Source: an uncultured Phycisphaerales bacterium
GTDB lineage: Bacteria; Planctomycetota; Phycisphaerae; Phycisphaerales; UBA1924
Assembly (NCBI GenBank): GCA_903929885.1
Contig: CAIYWI010000150.1
Location: forward strand, 1 to 64,000
DNA: 64,000 nt
Direction: 5' to 3'
Both the position numbers and the translations under genes were made by a program. Positions 41,158 to 49,555 of the stretch are shown piece after piece (the first letter of the stretch is position 1; each line of letters opens with the position of its first letter). Under the pieces are notes generated by a model. The model was not told the DNA's origin, did not search any database, and worked only from the letters and a program-made list of their open reading frames with translations.

Positions 41158-42054
41158 ATGCCGATGCAACCCGATCGTGTCGTCAATGCCCGCCGGACTT
41201 CACCGCTCGCGGTCGCCTCGCTCGTCGCCACGATGCTCGCGGGATGCGCGTCTCGAAACCCGACCGTGCCGGCGCATGAAGGATGGGACTTGGTCTGGCA
41301 CGACGAGTTCGACGCCGACGGCCCAGTGTCGCCGGCCAACTGGGTGTACGAGCAGGGGCTGGTCCGCAACGACGAGGCCCAGTGGTATCAGCCGGCCAAC
41401 GTGATCTGCCGGGGCGGGTTGCTCGTCATCGAAGCCCGTCGCGAGCAGGTGGCGAACCCCGATCACGACCCCAAGGGCACGACGTGGAAGACCCGCCGCG
41501 TGGCGAGCGAGTACACCTCGGGCTCGATCAAGACCAAGGGTCTGCACGCGTGGCGGTACGGCCGCTTCGAGATGCGGGGCCGCATCGACGTGCGGCCGGG
41601 GTTGTGGCCGGCCTTCTGGACGGTGGGTGCGGTGGGAAGGCCGTGGCCCAGCGGGGGCGAACTCGACATCATGGAGTACTTCAAGGGTGTCTTGCTCGCC
41701 AACGCCGCGTGGGGGTCGGCCGCGCCCTTCAAGGCCATCTGGGACGACTCGCGAACGCCGTTGACGGAGGTCGCCAAGCCCAAGACGGTCGAGGCGTGGG
41801 CCTCGGAGTTCCATGTCTGGCGGATGGACTGGGACGAGGCGTGGATTCGCTTCTACGTCGACGACCGGCTCCTCAACGAGGTGGACCTTGCCACCACGGT
41901 GAACCGCTCGCCCGACGGCGCGAACCCCTTCCACGAGCCCCACCTCATCATCCTCAACCTCGCGGTCGGCGGCACGTCCGGCGGCGACCCCTCCAAGACC
42001 GAGTTCCCCGCGCGGTTCGAGGTCGATTGGGTGCGGGTGTACCAGCGGCCGTGA
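41158..42054 (+). CDS. Glycoside hydrolase family 16 lipoprotein
   Basis: A 298-aa exported beta-glucanase-type enzyme. The lipobox is LAGC (Cys30). The GH16 domain starts WDLVWHDEFDADG. The catalytic motif ExDxxE is Glu168-Leu-Asp170-Ile-Met-Glu173 in GGELDIMEYF without the bulge insertion typical of lichenases, so laminarinase, agarase, carrageenase or related activity is possible. The substrate-platform residues YGRFEMRGRID and the ending FEVDWVRVYQ are standard. It is divergent from the alpha-2-macroglobulin operon with 187 bp between, and convergent with fic. Likely degrades algal or matrix beta-glucans at the cell surface. Confidence 0.92.
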   Translation: MPMQPDRVVNARRTSPLAVASLVATMLAGCASRNPTVPAHEGWDLVWHDEFDADGPVSPANWVYEQGLVRNDEAQWYQPANVICRGGLLVIEARREQVANPDHDPKGTTWKTRRVASEYTSGSIKTKGLHAWRYGRFEMRGRIDVRPGLWPAFWTVGAVGRPWPSGGELDIMEYFKGVLLANAAWGSAAPFKAIWDDSRTPLTEVAKPKTVEAWASEFHVWRMDWDEAWIRFYVDDRLLNEVDLATTVNRSPDGANPFHEPHLIILNLAVGGTSGGDPSKTEFPARFEVDWVRVYQRP

Positions 42055-42078
42055 AGATTCGCCACCGGTCACGTCGGC

Positions 42079-43254
42079 TCATGCGCCCGGCGAGGCGAAC
42101 GTCGCCACGACCCTGCCATCCTCGGCAATGGTGACGGTGGGGATGGGTCGCGTCGCAAAGGGCAGGTGATAGCGCGTGTGACGACGTTCGCCCGTGCGGG
42201 AGAGCACGCCCATCTCCACCATGTCGGCAAGGTCGCGACCCGCGGTGGCGGGCGAGGTCTTCGCGATCGAAACGTAGTTCCCCGCGCTCAAGCCCCCCTC
42301 GAACCCCTTGGGTCCCTCGCGGAGCACTCGCAACATCACGGCTTCCTGTCGCTCGTTGAGCCGGCCGCGAAACCGATCGAGCAGCCGCGTCTTGTCGATC
42401 AGGAACTCGACATGTGCGAGCGTGCGGGCCTGGGCCTCGAGCGCTGCACCCGCGAACCACGCGAGCCATCCGGTGATCTCGTTCGAACGGTTCGCCGCCT
42501 CGAGCGCCTCGTAGTACGACGCTCGCCTCGCCAAGATCGTCGCGGCGATGGCCGTCAGCGACGGTCGCCCGAGCCCCTGCGCCATCGCCTTTTCCGCGAC
42601 CGCACGACCCACGCGACCGTTGCCATCCTCGAAGGGATGCACGCTCTCGAAGTACAGATGTGCCACGCCCGCTCGCGTCAGGGGCGGCAACACGTGCTTC
42701 CCGGACGGCCCCGTCGACTCGAACCACTCGATGAACCGTTCCATCTCGGCCGGCACGCGTGCAGATGGCGGCGCCTCGAAGTGCACTCGCGGATCATGCA
42801 ACCGCCCCGACACGATTTGCATCGGCTCGATATGCGTCCGGTACCCCCCCACCACCCGAAGGTCGGTCCGGCCTCGCATCACCATCCGGTGCCAGGCGAA
42901 CAGGGTCGATGCGTCGAGCGGCGCGGCAAAGCGCCGGTACAGGTCCACCATCAACTCGCCGATGCCCTGCTCGGCCGGTTGCACCCGGCGTCGATCCGCC
43001 TCGAGACCCAGCTGCAGCCGGATCGACGATTGCACGCTCTCGCGGCTCAGAATCTCCCCTTCGATCTCGGAGGTCGTCACCGCCTCCTCGCTCATCGCCT
43101 CCACCACAAGCCGGTCCCGTTCCGCCGCCGCCACGTGCTCCACCACGCCGGCGTACCGCCCGGCATCGAGCAGAAAACGCTCCTCCGCGCGGCTCAGACG
43201 AGCAGCATCCCACGAAAAACGAGGCCAGTCGGGTTGTTGCCAGTTCCACCGCAT
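42079..43254 (-). CDS. Fic-family AMPylase with inhibitory motif and winged-helix C-terminus
   Basis: A 391-aa Fic protein. The N-terminal MRWNWQQPDWPRFSWD block is the DUF4172 type. The inhibitory motif (S/T)xxxE(G/N) is present as Thr61-SEI-Glu65-Gly66, marking a class II Fic auto-inhibited from its N-terminus. The complete catalytic motif is His206-PFEDGNGRVGR217, with catalytic His206, metal-binding Glu209 and phosphate-contacting Arg214/Arg217. The C-terminal ~80 residues read as a winged helix (KTSPATAGRDLADMVEMGVLSR, RRHTRYHLP). Such proteins transfer AMP to target proteins. Two identical palindromes at the start codon and upstream suggest autoregulation through the winged helix. Targets unknown. 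Confidence 0.9.
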   Translation of the reverse strand: MRWNWQQPDWPRFSWDAARLSRAEERFLLDAGRYAGVVEHVAAAERDRLVVEAMSEEAVTTSEIEGEILSRESVQSSIRLQLGLEADRRRVQPAEQGIGELMVDLYRRFAAPLDASTLFAWHRMVMRGRTDLRVVGGYRTHIEPMQIVSGRLHDPRVHFEAPPSARVPAEMERFIEWFESTGPSGKHVLPPLTRAGVAHLYFESVHPFEDGNGRVGRAVAEKAMAQGLGRPSLTAIAATILARRASYYEALEAANRSNEITGWLAWFAGAALEAQARTLAHVEFLIDKTRLLDRFRGRLNERQEAVMLRVLREGPKGFEGGLSAGNYVSIAKTSPATAGRDLADMVEMGVLSRTGERRHTRYHLPFATRPIPTVTIAEDGRVVATFASPGA

Positions 43255-43282
43255 GAGCGATCCTGTACCATCCTATCGCTCA
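43254..43282 (-). promoter_or_regulatory. fic operator O1 (palindrome overlapping the start codon)
   Basis: TGAGCGAT-N13-ATCGCTCA on the plus strand. The outer base at 43254 is the first base of the fic start codon, so a bound protein would cover the ribosome-binding region and start. The same sequence with the same spacing recurs as O2, 44 bp further upstream. Confidence 0.75.
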
Positions 43283-43297
43283 TAAATGGAATCAACT

Positions 43298-43326
43298 TGA
43301 GCGATAGGAACCATTTCTATCGCTCA
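43298..43326 (-). promoter_or_regulatory. fic operator O2 (upstream copy)
   Basis: TGAGCGAT-N13-ATCGCTCA, with arms extending to 10 bp (TGAGCGATAG / CTATCGCTCA). It lies 44-72 bp upstream of the fic start, where a promoter is expected; the 15 bp between O1 and O2 are AT-rich compared with the neighbourhood. Confidence 0.75.
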
Positions 43327-43355
43327 ATACCGATTGGATTGCGAACAAATGGCCT

Positions 43356-43937
43356 TCAAGCCCCCGGACTGGCCAAGCGACGGACGGCATCGCGGAGCTG
43401 GCCCTTGGTCTCGTCGGTGGCCGGGCCTCGGGCGGACCAATGAATGCGGCCGTCGCGATCGACGATGCCGACCCAGATGCGATCGCGGCCCTCGATGCCC
43501 CCGATGGAGCGGAAGGCCTCGGTGTCGGTGTAGATGGTGACGGTGCGTTCGCGGGCGGCGGTGGCGGGGATGCCGCTGCGCATGCCCCCGTCGATCCAGC
43601 CCCGCATGAGGCCCCACGCCGAGGAGATGGTGGGAAGTTCGTAGTACTCGACGTTGGGATGATCGGCGGCAATGTCACGGGCGGAGTCGAGCCACGTGTC
43701 GACATCGGCCTGCTGCTGCCTGAGGAAAGCGACCAGGAGGATGTTGAACTGGCCGTCGAAGCCGGCGGGGATGTCGAACTCGCGCCCGTTGAGGTTCTCG
43801 CCCTTGGTGACGGGGAACATGGGCAGGGCGGGGTCGAAGGGCTTGCCCTTCACGGGCGTGCCGCAGGATCCCAGAAGAAGTGCCACGACGCCCAGCAGTG
43901 CCACGGCGGCGATTGCCCAGAGGGTTGACGAGTGCAT
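43356..43937 (-). CDS. Thioredoxin-fold-like lipoprotein (ATP10-like)
   Basis: A 193-aa exported protein with lipobox LLGSC (Cys25) after a hydrophobic signal; the ATG at 43937 is used because it starts just before that signal. The mature part resembles the ATP10/thioredoxin-like group: MFPVTKGENLNGREFDIPAGF, then NILLVAFLRQQQADVDTWL, where redox thioredoxins would carry CxxC. No cysteine pair remains, so disulfide chemistry is unlikely. ATP10 in mitochondria helps ATP synthase assembly; the bacterial role is unknown. Its stop lies 102 bp upstream of the fic start, and it is divergent from the restriction-modification gene. Confidence 0.65.
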   Translation of the reverse strand: MHSSTLWAIAAVALLGVVALLLGSCGTPVKGKPFDPALPMFPVTKGENLNGREFDIPAGFDGQFNILLVAFLRQQQADVDTWLDSARDIAADHPNVEYYELPTISSAWGLMRGWIDGGMRSGIPATAARERTVTIYTDTEAFRSIGGIEGRDRIWVGIVDRDGRIHWSARGPATDETKGQLRDAVRRLASPGA

Positions 43938-44098
43938 AGGGGAGAGTTCGGGCGGAGCGAAAGGGCGGATTTGGACGTGAGCACTCGCTCGGTGCAAGAC
44001 CTGTCAGTCCCGGAGGCGGAATGGGCGTGCCATGCGGTCCCCACCTGTTCGGTACCTTATCATGTCCTCTTTCCGGGGACGCCTCCACTGGACCACCC

Positions 44099-47000
44099 AT
44101 GGCCAAGCGAGTCAGCACAACGAACACGGGCCCGACTCTGTACCAGCAGCAGGAGCAGGCGTACGAGCGCCGGATCCGCCGCCAGCGAGCCCTGTTCATT
44201 CCGAGGTACCTGCGCGAGGCCGCGACGAGCCAGCAGCTCGCGGGCCCGGCGCAGGACCGCGCGCATGCCATCGCCGTGCAATGGGCCGATCTCGAATCCT
44301 CGGGCGAACTGGCGCGGCACAGGGAGACGTCAATCGACACGCAGTTCCTCGATCAACTCTTCGGCGATGGGCTGGGGTATCAACTCAAGACCAAGAGCCC
44401 CACCGACTATCACCTCGACCACAAGCATGCGGTGTCGGGGGTGGGAATCGCCGATGCGGCGCTGGGCGACTTTCCCGGCGCGACATCACCGACGGTCGTG
44501 GTGGAACTGAAGGACTCGCTGACCGACCTCGACCGGGATCGCTCCAACGGTCGCACCGCCGTGCAGCAATGCTGGGACTATCTCAACGCGTTGCCCCGAT
44601 GTGAATGGGGCATCGTCTCGAACTTTTCGACGATCCGGCTCTACCACCGCAGCAAGGGAACGCTCAACTACGAGGAGTTCACGCTTCAGGAGTTGCGCTC
44701 GCGGGAGCGGTTCAACGAGTTCTACGCCGTGTTCGAACGGGGCGGTCTGGTGACGTCGGCGCTTCGTCAGCCCCCGCGTGCCTTGGCGTTGCTCCAGCGA
44801 ACCGAGAAGCGCCAGAAGGAAGTGGGCGACGATCTCTACGAGTCGTACCGATTCCAGCGACTACGCCTGATCGACCACCTCAAGACCCACGAGGGCAAGA
44901 CGCTCGACGAAGCGATCCGAATCGCCCAGAAGTTGCTGGATCGCGTGATTTTCATCGCCTTCTGCGAGGACCGGGGCCTGCTGCCCGAGAAGTGCCTCGA
45001 GCGGGCGCACGTGGCGGTTCAGGCCTTCTCGAAGGTGAAGAACCCCCGGTGGCACAACTTCCTCGGCCTGTTCAGCGCGCTCAATCACGGCAATCAGGGC
45101 GTGCCCCCGATCGACCGATTCAATGGCGGCTTGTTCGCCGACGATCCCGAAATCGACGCGCTCGACCTGGACGACGATCCGTGGACCGAGGGCTTCAAGG
45201 GGTTCGGCGCGTACGACTTCTCGGAAGAAGTCAACGTCGAGGTGCTCGGACATCTCTTCGAGCGATCGATCACGGAACTGGAGAAACTCCGCATCGGCGG
45301 CCTCTTTGCGCTCAAGGCGAGTCTCGAGGTCGCGAACGGCCATGAACATTCCTCCAAGCCTCGCAAGGGCCGGGTTGCCAAGGCCGAGTCGGAATCCGAC
45401 ACCGATGAATCGCCGCTGTCGCGAATGCCCAAGAGCGCGCAGCGGAAGCGATTCGGCATCTACTACACGCCCCCGGCGTTCACCGGCTTGATCGTGGAGC
45501 GGACCGTCGACGCGATCGTGCGCGACCGCTTCGCCAGCCTGGCCAAGCGCCACAAGGTCGACCCGGACTCGCGAGCGAACCAAGACCCCAGAAAGCTCAG
45601 GGCCTACTGGACCGACTGCCTCGAAGCGCTCAAGGGCGTCACGATTTGCGACCCGGCCTGCGGCTCGGGGGCGTTCCTGATCCGCGCCTATGACGCGATG
45701 GACGCCCATTACAAGACCGTCGCGCACGGCCTGGGCGGCGCGGGCATGCCCGCGATCGAACTGGGCGCCATCGAGGACTCCATCCCCGAACTGATCTTGG
45801 CCCATAATCTCTTCGGCGTCGATCTCTCGCGTGAAGGGGTGGAGATCACGCAACTGGCGCTGTGGATCAGGTCGGCCCGCAAGGGCAAGACACTGGCAGA
45901 CCTTTCCAGGCACGTCATCCACGGCAACTCGCTGGTCGCCGATCCGGCCGTCGACCCGCATGCCCTCGACTGGGCCAGGGCGTTCCCGTCGGTCTTTGGT
46001 CAGGGCGGCCCCGGCGGCTTTTCGTGCGTGATCGGGAACCCCCCTTGGGAACGCGTCAAGGTGCAGGATCGCGAGTTCTTCTCCCTGACCGACCCCGATA
46101 CCGCCGAGGCCGTGAGCGCGGCCGAACGCAAGAAGCGCATCGCGGCGATGCCCAAGGCCAATCCCGAGTTGCACGCCGCCTATGCCGCCGCCCGCGAGCG
46201 AGCCCAGCAGATGCTCGACTATGCGCGAAACTCGGGACGCTATCCGCTCACGGGAAGGGGCGACGTCAACCTCTACATGCTCTTTGCCGAACTGGCCCGC
46301 ACCCTCGTGGCCAACGACGGCCTGGCGGGCATCCTCGTCCCCTCCGGCATCGCCACCGACGACACCACCAAGGAGTTCTTCAGCGGACTCATGGACGACC
46401 ACCGGCTCGTGTCGCTCTATGACTTTGAGAACAAGGAAGGGCACTTTGAAGACGTCCATCGGGCTTTCAAGTTCACCGCACTTGTCTTCGGCGGAGCCGC
46501 CACAAAGACCGAGCGAGCCGATTTTGTGTTCTTTGCGAAGAATGTCGAGGAGACGGCGGAAGCCAACAAGCAGCGGCACATCCCGTTGACGGCCGCGGAC
46601 ATGAAACTGCTGAATCCGAACACCCGCACCTGTCCGATCTTCCGGACCCGTCGCGACGCAGACCTGACCAAGGCCATTTACAAGCGCGTGCCCATCCTGA
46701 TCGACCAGCATCGCAAGCACGGCGGCAACGCCTGGGGCATCAAGTTCTTCACGATGTTCCATCAGACCAACGATGCCGAACTCTTCGCCGACGGCAAGGC
46801 CTGGGAGAAGAAGGGCTACTCGCTCGAAGGCAACATCTACGTCAAGTCGAGGAAGCGGGCCCTGCCGCTCTACGAGGCGAAGATGGTGCAGGCGTTCGAT
46901 CACCGCGCCGCCAGCGTGATCGTGGACGACGAGAACTGGGTGCGTCAGGGTCAGAAGGCGAGTACCTCGCTCGTGGAGCACCAGAACCCCGAGTTCGCGG

Positions 47001-47638
47001 TGCAGCCGCGGTGGTGGGTCGCCGAGGATGCCCTGGATGCCGCGACCGAGGGACGACGACGCCATTGGCTCCTTGCCTACAAGGACATCACCAGTGCGAC
47101 CAACGAGCGCACCATGATCGCTGCGTTCACGCCTTGGGTCGCCATGGTCAACTCGGCCCCGATCATCTTCGTCGGTGACGCCATCGGCCCGCGTCGCGAG
47201 GCATGTCTGCTGGGCAACCTCAACGCGTTCGTCTTCGACTTCATCGCACGCCAGAAGGTCGGAGGCGTTCACCTCAACTACTTCATCGTCGAGCAGTTGC
47301 CCACCCTCGCTCCGGACACCTATGCCGACCCGTGCCCCTGGTCGAAGCGCGAGACGCTCGAGCACTGGATCAGCGAACGCGTCCTCAAGCTCACCTGCAC
47401 CGCTGAAGACATGGCCCCTCTGGCCCAAGCCTGCACCTTCGAGGGCTCGGCGGGCCGTGGCATCCAGAAGTGGCGCGACGCCGAGCGGCTCGAACTGCGG
47501 GCGCAGCTCGATGCGGCGTTCTCGCACCTGTACGGGCTTTCGGAGGACGACCTTCGATACATCCTCTCCACCTTCCCGGCGGTGGAGCAGGCCGTGATCG
47601 AGGCGACCATTGAAGCCCATCGCGCGCTGGCGACGTGA
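44099..47638 (+). CDS. Single-chain type IIG restriction-modification enzyme (Eco57I-like)
   Basis: An 1179-aa DNA methyltransferase with an N-terminal nuclease-like region. Residues about 75-140 contain a plausible PD-(D/E)xK site: Asp119 in GIADAALGD and Glu136-Leu-Lys138 in VVVELKDS. A helical linker (about 220-480) leads to the adenine-N6 methylase core: AdoMet motif I DPACGSGAF (Asp518) and catalytic NPPW (Asn647). The C-terminal ~400 residues are probably the target-recognition region. Type IIG enzymes cut and methylate with one polypeptide, so no partner R, M or S gene is needed and none is adjacent. The ATG at 44099 (MAKRVS) is preferred; an in-frame start at 44021 adds an atypical Cys/Pro-rich stretch. 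Confidence 0.85.
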   Translation: MAKRVSTTNTGPTLYQQQEQAYERRIRRQRALFIPRYLREAATSQQLAGPAQDRAHAIAVQWADLESSGELARHRETSIDTQFLDQLFGDGLGYQLKTKSPTDYHLDHKHAVSGVGIADAALGDFPGATSPTVVVELKDSLTDLDRDRSNGRTAVQQCWDYLNALPRCEWGIVSNFSTIRLYHRSKGTLNYEEFTLQELRSRERFNEFYAVFERGGLVTSALRQPPRALALLQRTEKRQKEVGDDLYESYRFQRLRLIDHLKTHEGKTLDEAIRIAQKLLDRVIFIAFCEDRGLLPEKCLERAHVAVQAFSKVKNPRWHNFLGLFSALNHGNQGVPPIDRFNGGLFADDPEIDALDLDDDPWTEGFKGFGAYDFSEEVNVEVLGHLFERSITELEKLRIGGLFALKASLEVANGHEHSSKPRKGRVAKAESESDTDESPLSRMPKSAQRKRFGIYYTPPAFTGLIVERTVDAIVRDRFASLAKRHKVDPDSRANQDPRKLRAYWTDCLEALKGVTICDPACGSGAFLIRAYDAMDAHYKTVAHGLGGAGMPAIELGAIEDSIPELILAHNLFGVDLSREGVEITQLALWIRSARKGKTLADLSRHVIHGNSLVADPAVDPHALDWARAFPSVFGQGGPGGFSCVIGNPPWERVKVQDREFFSLTDPDTAEAVSAAERKKRIAAMPKANPELHAAYAAARERAQQMLDYARNSGRYPLTGRGDVNLYMLFAELARTLVANDGLAGILVPSGIATDDTTKEFFSGLMDDHRLVSLYDFENKEGHFEDVHRAFKFTALVFGGAATKTERADFVFFAKNVEETAEANKQRHIPLTAADMKLLNPNTRTCPIFRTRRDADLTKAIYKRVPILIDQHRKHGGNAWGIKFFTMFHQTNDAELFADGKAWEKKGYSLEGNIYVKSRKRALPLYEAKMVQAFDHRAASVIVDDENWVRQGQKASTSLVEHQNPEFAVQPRWWVAEDALDAATEGRRRHWLLAYKDITSATNERTMIAAFTPWVAMVNSAPIIFVGDAIGPRREACLLGNLNAFVFDFIARQKVGGVHLNYFIVEQLPTLAPDTYADPCPWSKRETLEHWISERVLKLTCTAEDMAPLAQACTFEGSAGRGIQKWRDAERLELRAQLDAAFSHLYGLSEDDLRYILSTFPAVEQAVIEATIEAHRALAT

Positions 47639-47812
47639 CGAGTCCGATCGATTCGCCCGCAAGTCGCCGTGCCCGTCGGGCCGAGGGCGCCTCCACGGAG
47701 CTCGCCCGGACTCGATCGGAGCGGCCGTCGCGACATGGTGGCATGCCGCAGGTTCGTCGACACCCACTGCTCGACCGGAGTCGCGAGGGGCTCACTACCC
47801 TCCCCGCGTCTC

Positions 47813-48970
47813 ATGTTCGTCTCGCAGGCCCGCTCCATCACGCAGCAATCGCGATTGGCCATCACGCTCGCGTGGGTCGCGGGGTACACCAACATCCTGA
47901 CGCTCATCACCTGCGGGACCGCCACCAGCCACGTCTCTGGCACCCTCTCGCAGTGGGGTCTCGATCTCGTGGAGGGCAAGTGGGCCCTCATGGCCTTCAC
48001 CTCCTTCCTGCTGGTCACCTTCTTCGCCGGGGCGGTCGCCTCGGGGGTGTGCACCGAAACGGGGCGGCGGCGTGGCTGGCAATCGATCTACGTGCTGCCG
48101 ATGGCGGTGCAGGCGGTGCTGCTCGCCGCGTTCGCCGCGGCCCTCGAGTGGATGGCGGGCGAACGCCCGGAGACGGGCCACCTCTACCTCGCCACGGGCC
48201 TGGCCTCGACGGCCATGGGCCTTCAGAACGCCACCATCACGCGCATCTCCAGCGGCGTGGTTCGCACGACGCACATGACGGGCGTGGTGACGGACCTGGG
48301 CCTCGAACTCGTGCAGTGCCTCTACTGGCTTCGCGACCGCGCGAACGGCGCGACGACCCCCAGCCGCGTGCCCACGCAGGCCACCGCAGCCCCGACCATG
48401 CGACGGCTGCTCCTGCTGCTCTCGATCGCCGGCTCGTTCGCGCTGGGCGCCGGCCTTGGCGCGCTGGCCCACCGACTCATTCCGGATCAGGCCATGGCGC
48501 CGCCGGTGCTATTCCTCGCGTGGATCATCGTGCAGGACATCTCGACGCCCATCTGCGACCTCGCGCCCTCCGACCTCGTCGACGAGGACTTGGGACTCCC
48601 GCGGGGCATCGTGGCGCACGGGCTCAGACGCCGCAAGGGGGCGGGGCGGCGTTTCCACCGGCTTCCCGACCTCCAGCGGTGGCTGGACACGCTGCCAGCC
48701 GAGGCGAGGGTGGCGATTCTCGACCTGGGCGACGCGGTGACGCTCGACGAGAACACCGCGCTGGAGCTCGCGGCGGTGGCGAGGCAGGCCGAGACGTCCG
48801 GTCGTCGTCTCATCTTCGCGGGCGTGGGGCCGTCGCAGTTCCGCGTCATCCAACGCGCGGGCGCAGGCGACACCCTCGACCAGACGAACCTGTGCAGCGA
48901 TCTCGAACTGGCCGTGGCCAGGGGACTGCACGAACTCGACGCCCGCTCGCGCGGGCCGCGACCACGCTGA
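47813..48970 (+). CDS. DUF1275 (YoaK-like) membrane protein fused to a STAS domain
   Basis: A 385-aa protein. Residues about 15-240 are a DUF1275/YoaK membrane domain with six hydrophobic helices and the typical WVAGYTNILTL, HVSGTLSQWG and GLQNATITRISSGVVRTTHMTG motifs. Residues about 265-375 are a STAS domain (ARVAILDLGDAVTLDENTALEL), with the regulatory Ser/Thr position near DENTAL. Architecture parallels SulP/SLC26 transporters, where STAS follows the membrane part, but the membrane domain is unrelated. The ATG at 47813 is favoured over far-upstream starts, which add a low-complexity arginine/proline stretch. Transport or signalling role unknown. Confidence 0.82.
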   Translation: MFVSQARSITQQSRLAITLAWVAGYTNILTLITCGTATSHVSGTLSQWGLDLVEGKWALMAFTSFLLVTFFAGAVASGVCTETGRRRGWQSIYVLPMAVQAVLLAAFAAALEWMAGERPETGHLYLATGLASTAMGLQNATITRISSGVVRTTHMTGVVTDLGLELVQCLYWLRDRANGATTPSRVPTQATAAPTMRRLLLLLSIAGSFALGAGLGALAHRLIPDQAMAPPVLFLAWIIVQDISTPICDLAPSDLVDEDLGLPRGIVAHGLRRRKGAGRRFHRLPDLQRWLDTLPAEARVAILDLGDAVTLDENTALELAAVARQAETSGRRLIFAGVGPSQFRVIQRAGAGDTLDQTNLCSDLELAVARGLHELDARSRGPRPR

Positions 48971-48988
48971 ATCGCCGCCGCCGCGAGA

Positions 48989-49510
48989 TCAGGCCGGGGG
49001 CAGGCCCATGCAGCGACGCCACGCGCTGACTTGGCCCAGGTGCATCATGACGTGGTTGTTGCACATGAAGATGAGCCGCGACCCCACGTGCGGGAACCGC
49101 TGGCGATACTTCTCTTCGGTCGTCTCGACCAGCAGGAGGGCATCGTCGATTCCCCCGAGGGCATCGAGCAGCGCGTCGTGCGTCGAGAAGAAGGCCTTGG
49201 TCACGACGTCCATCGCCGGGTAGATCGTCCCCGCGGGATCATCGAGCGACTGGGTGCCATCCTTGAATCGCTCCTCGAACTCTGCCGGAGCGGCCAGCGC
49301 GGGGGAGGCGATGCCCACCATCGCGCCGATCTTGGCGGGATAGGTGGCCAGGTGGCCGAAGACCCACGCCGGGTGGTTGGTCTGCACGAGCGTGCCGCCG
49401 ACCACGGGCGTGCGCGCGAAGGTCGAGGGCTCGATGCCCGCCAGCAGACGCTGGGCGTACATGGAGGCGATGCGGGCGGAATGAACGATGAGGGTGGAGT
49501 GCAGGCCCAT
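48989..49510 (-). CDS. DinB-like four-helix protein
   Basis: A 173-aa protein with the four-helix layout of the DinB/YfiT superfamily. Histidines that usually bind the metal occur at HPAWVFGHL (about residue 46) and at NNHVMMHLGQVSAWRR near the C-terminus. HVMMHLGQ is the best family match. Members are metal-dependent hydrolases or thiol transferases induced by stress, but most are uncharacterised. It converges on the DUF1275-STAS gene with 18 bp between and lies 45 bp downstream of the AIM24-like gene on the same strand. Confidence 0.72.
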   Translation of the reverse strand: MGLHSTLIVHSARIASMYAQRLLAGIEPSTFARTPVVGGTLVQTNHPAWVFGHLATYPAKIGAMVGIASPALAAPAEFEERFKDGTQSLDDPAGTIYPAMDVVTKAFFSTHDALLDALGGIDDALLLVETTEEKYRQRFPHVGSRLIFMCNNHVMMHLGQVSAWRRCMGLPPA

Positions 49511-49555
49511 GGCGTCAAGGTCTCGTGCAGCGGTGAAGGGAATCGAACAGGGACA

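Noticed and set aside
47643-47720. Inverted 9-bp repeat TCCGATCGA / TCGATCGGA between the type IIG gene and the DUF1275-STAS gene
   Set aside because: Arms are short and 60 bp apart with a partly self-complementary GATC core; chance is a sufficient explanation.
44861-47767. A 968-codon minus-strand open frame opposite the restriction-modification gene
   Set aside because: No recognisable domain, and the plus strand contains methylase motifs DPACGSG and NPPW in order.
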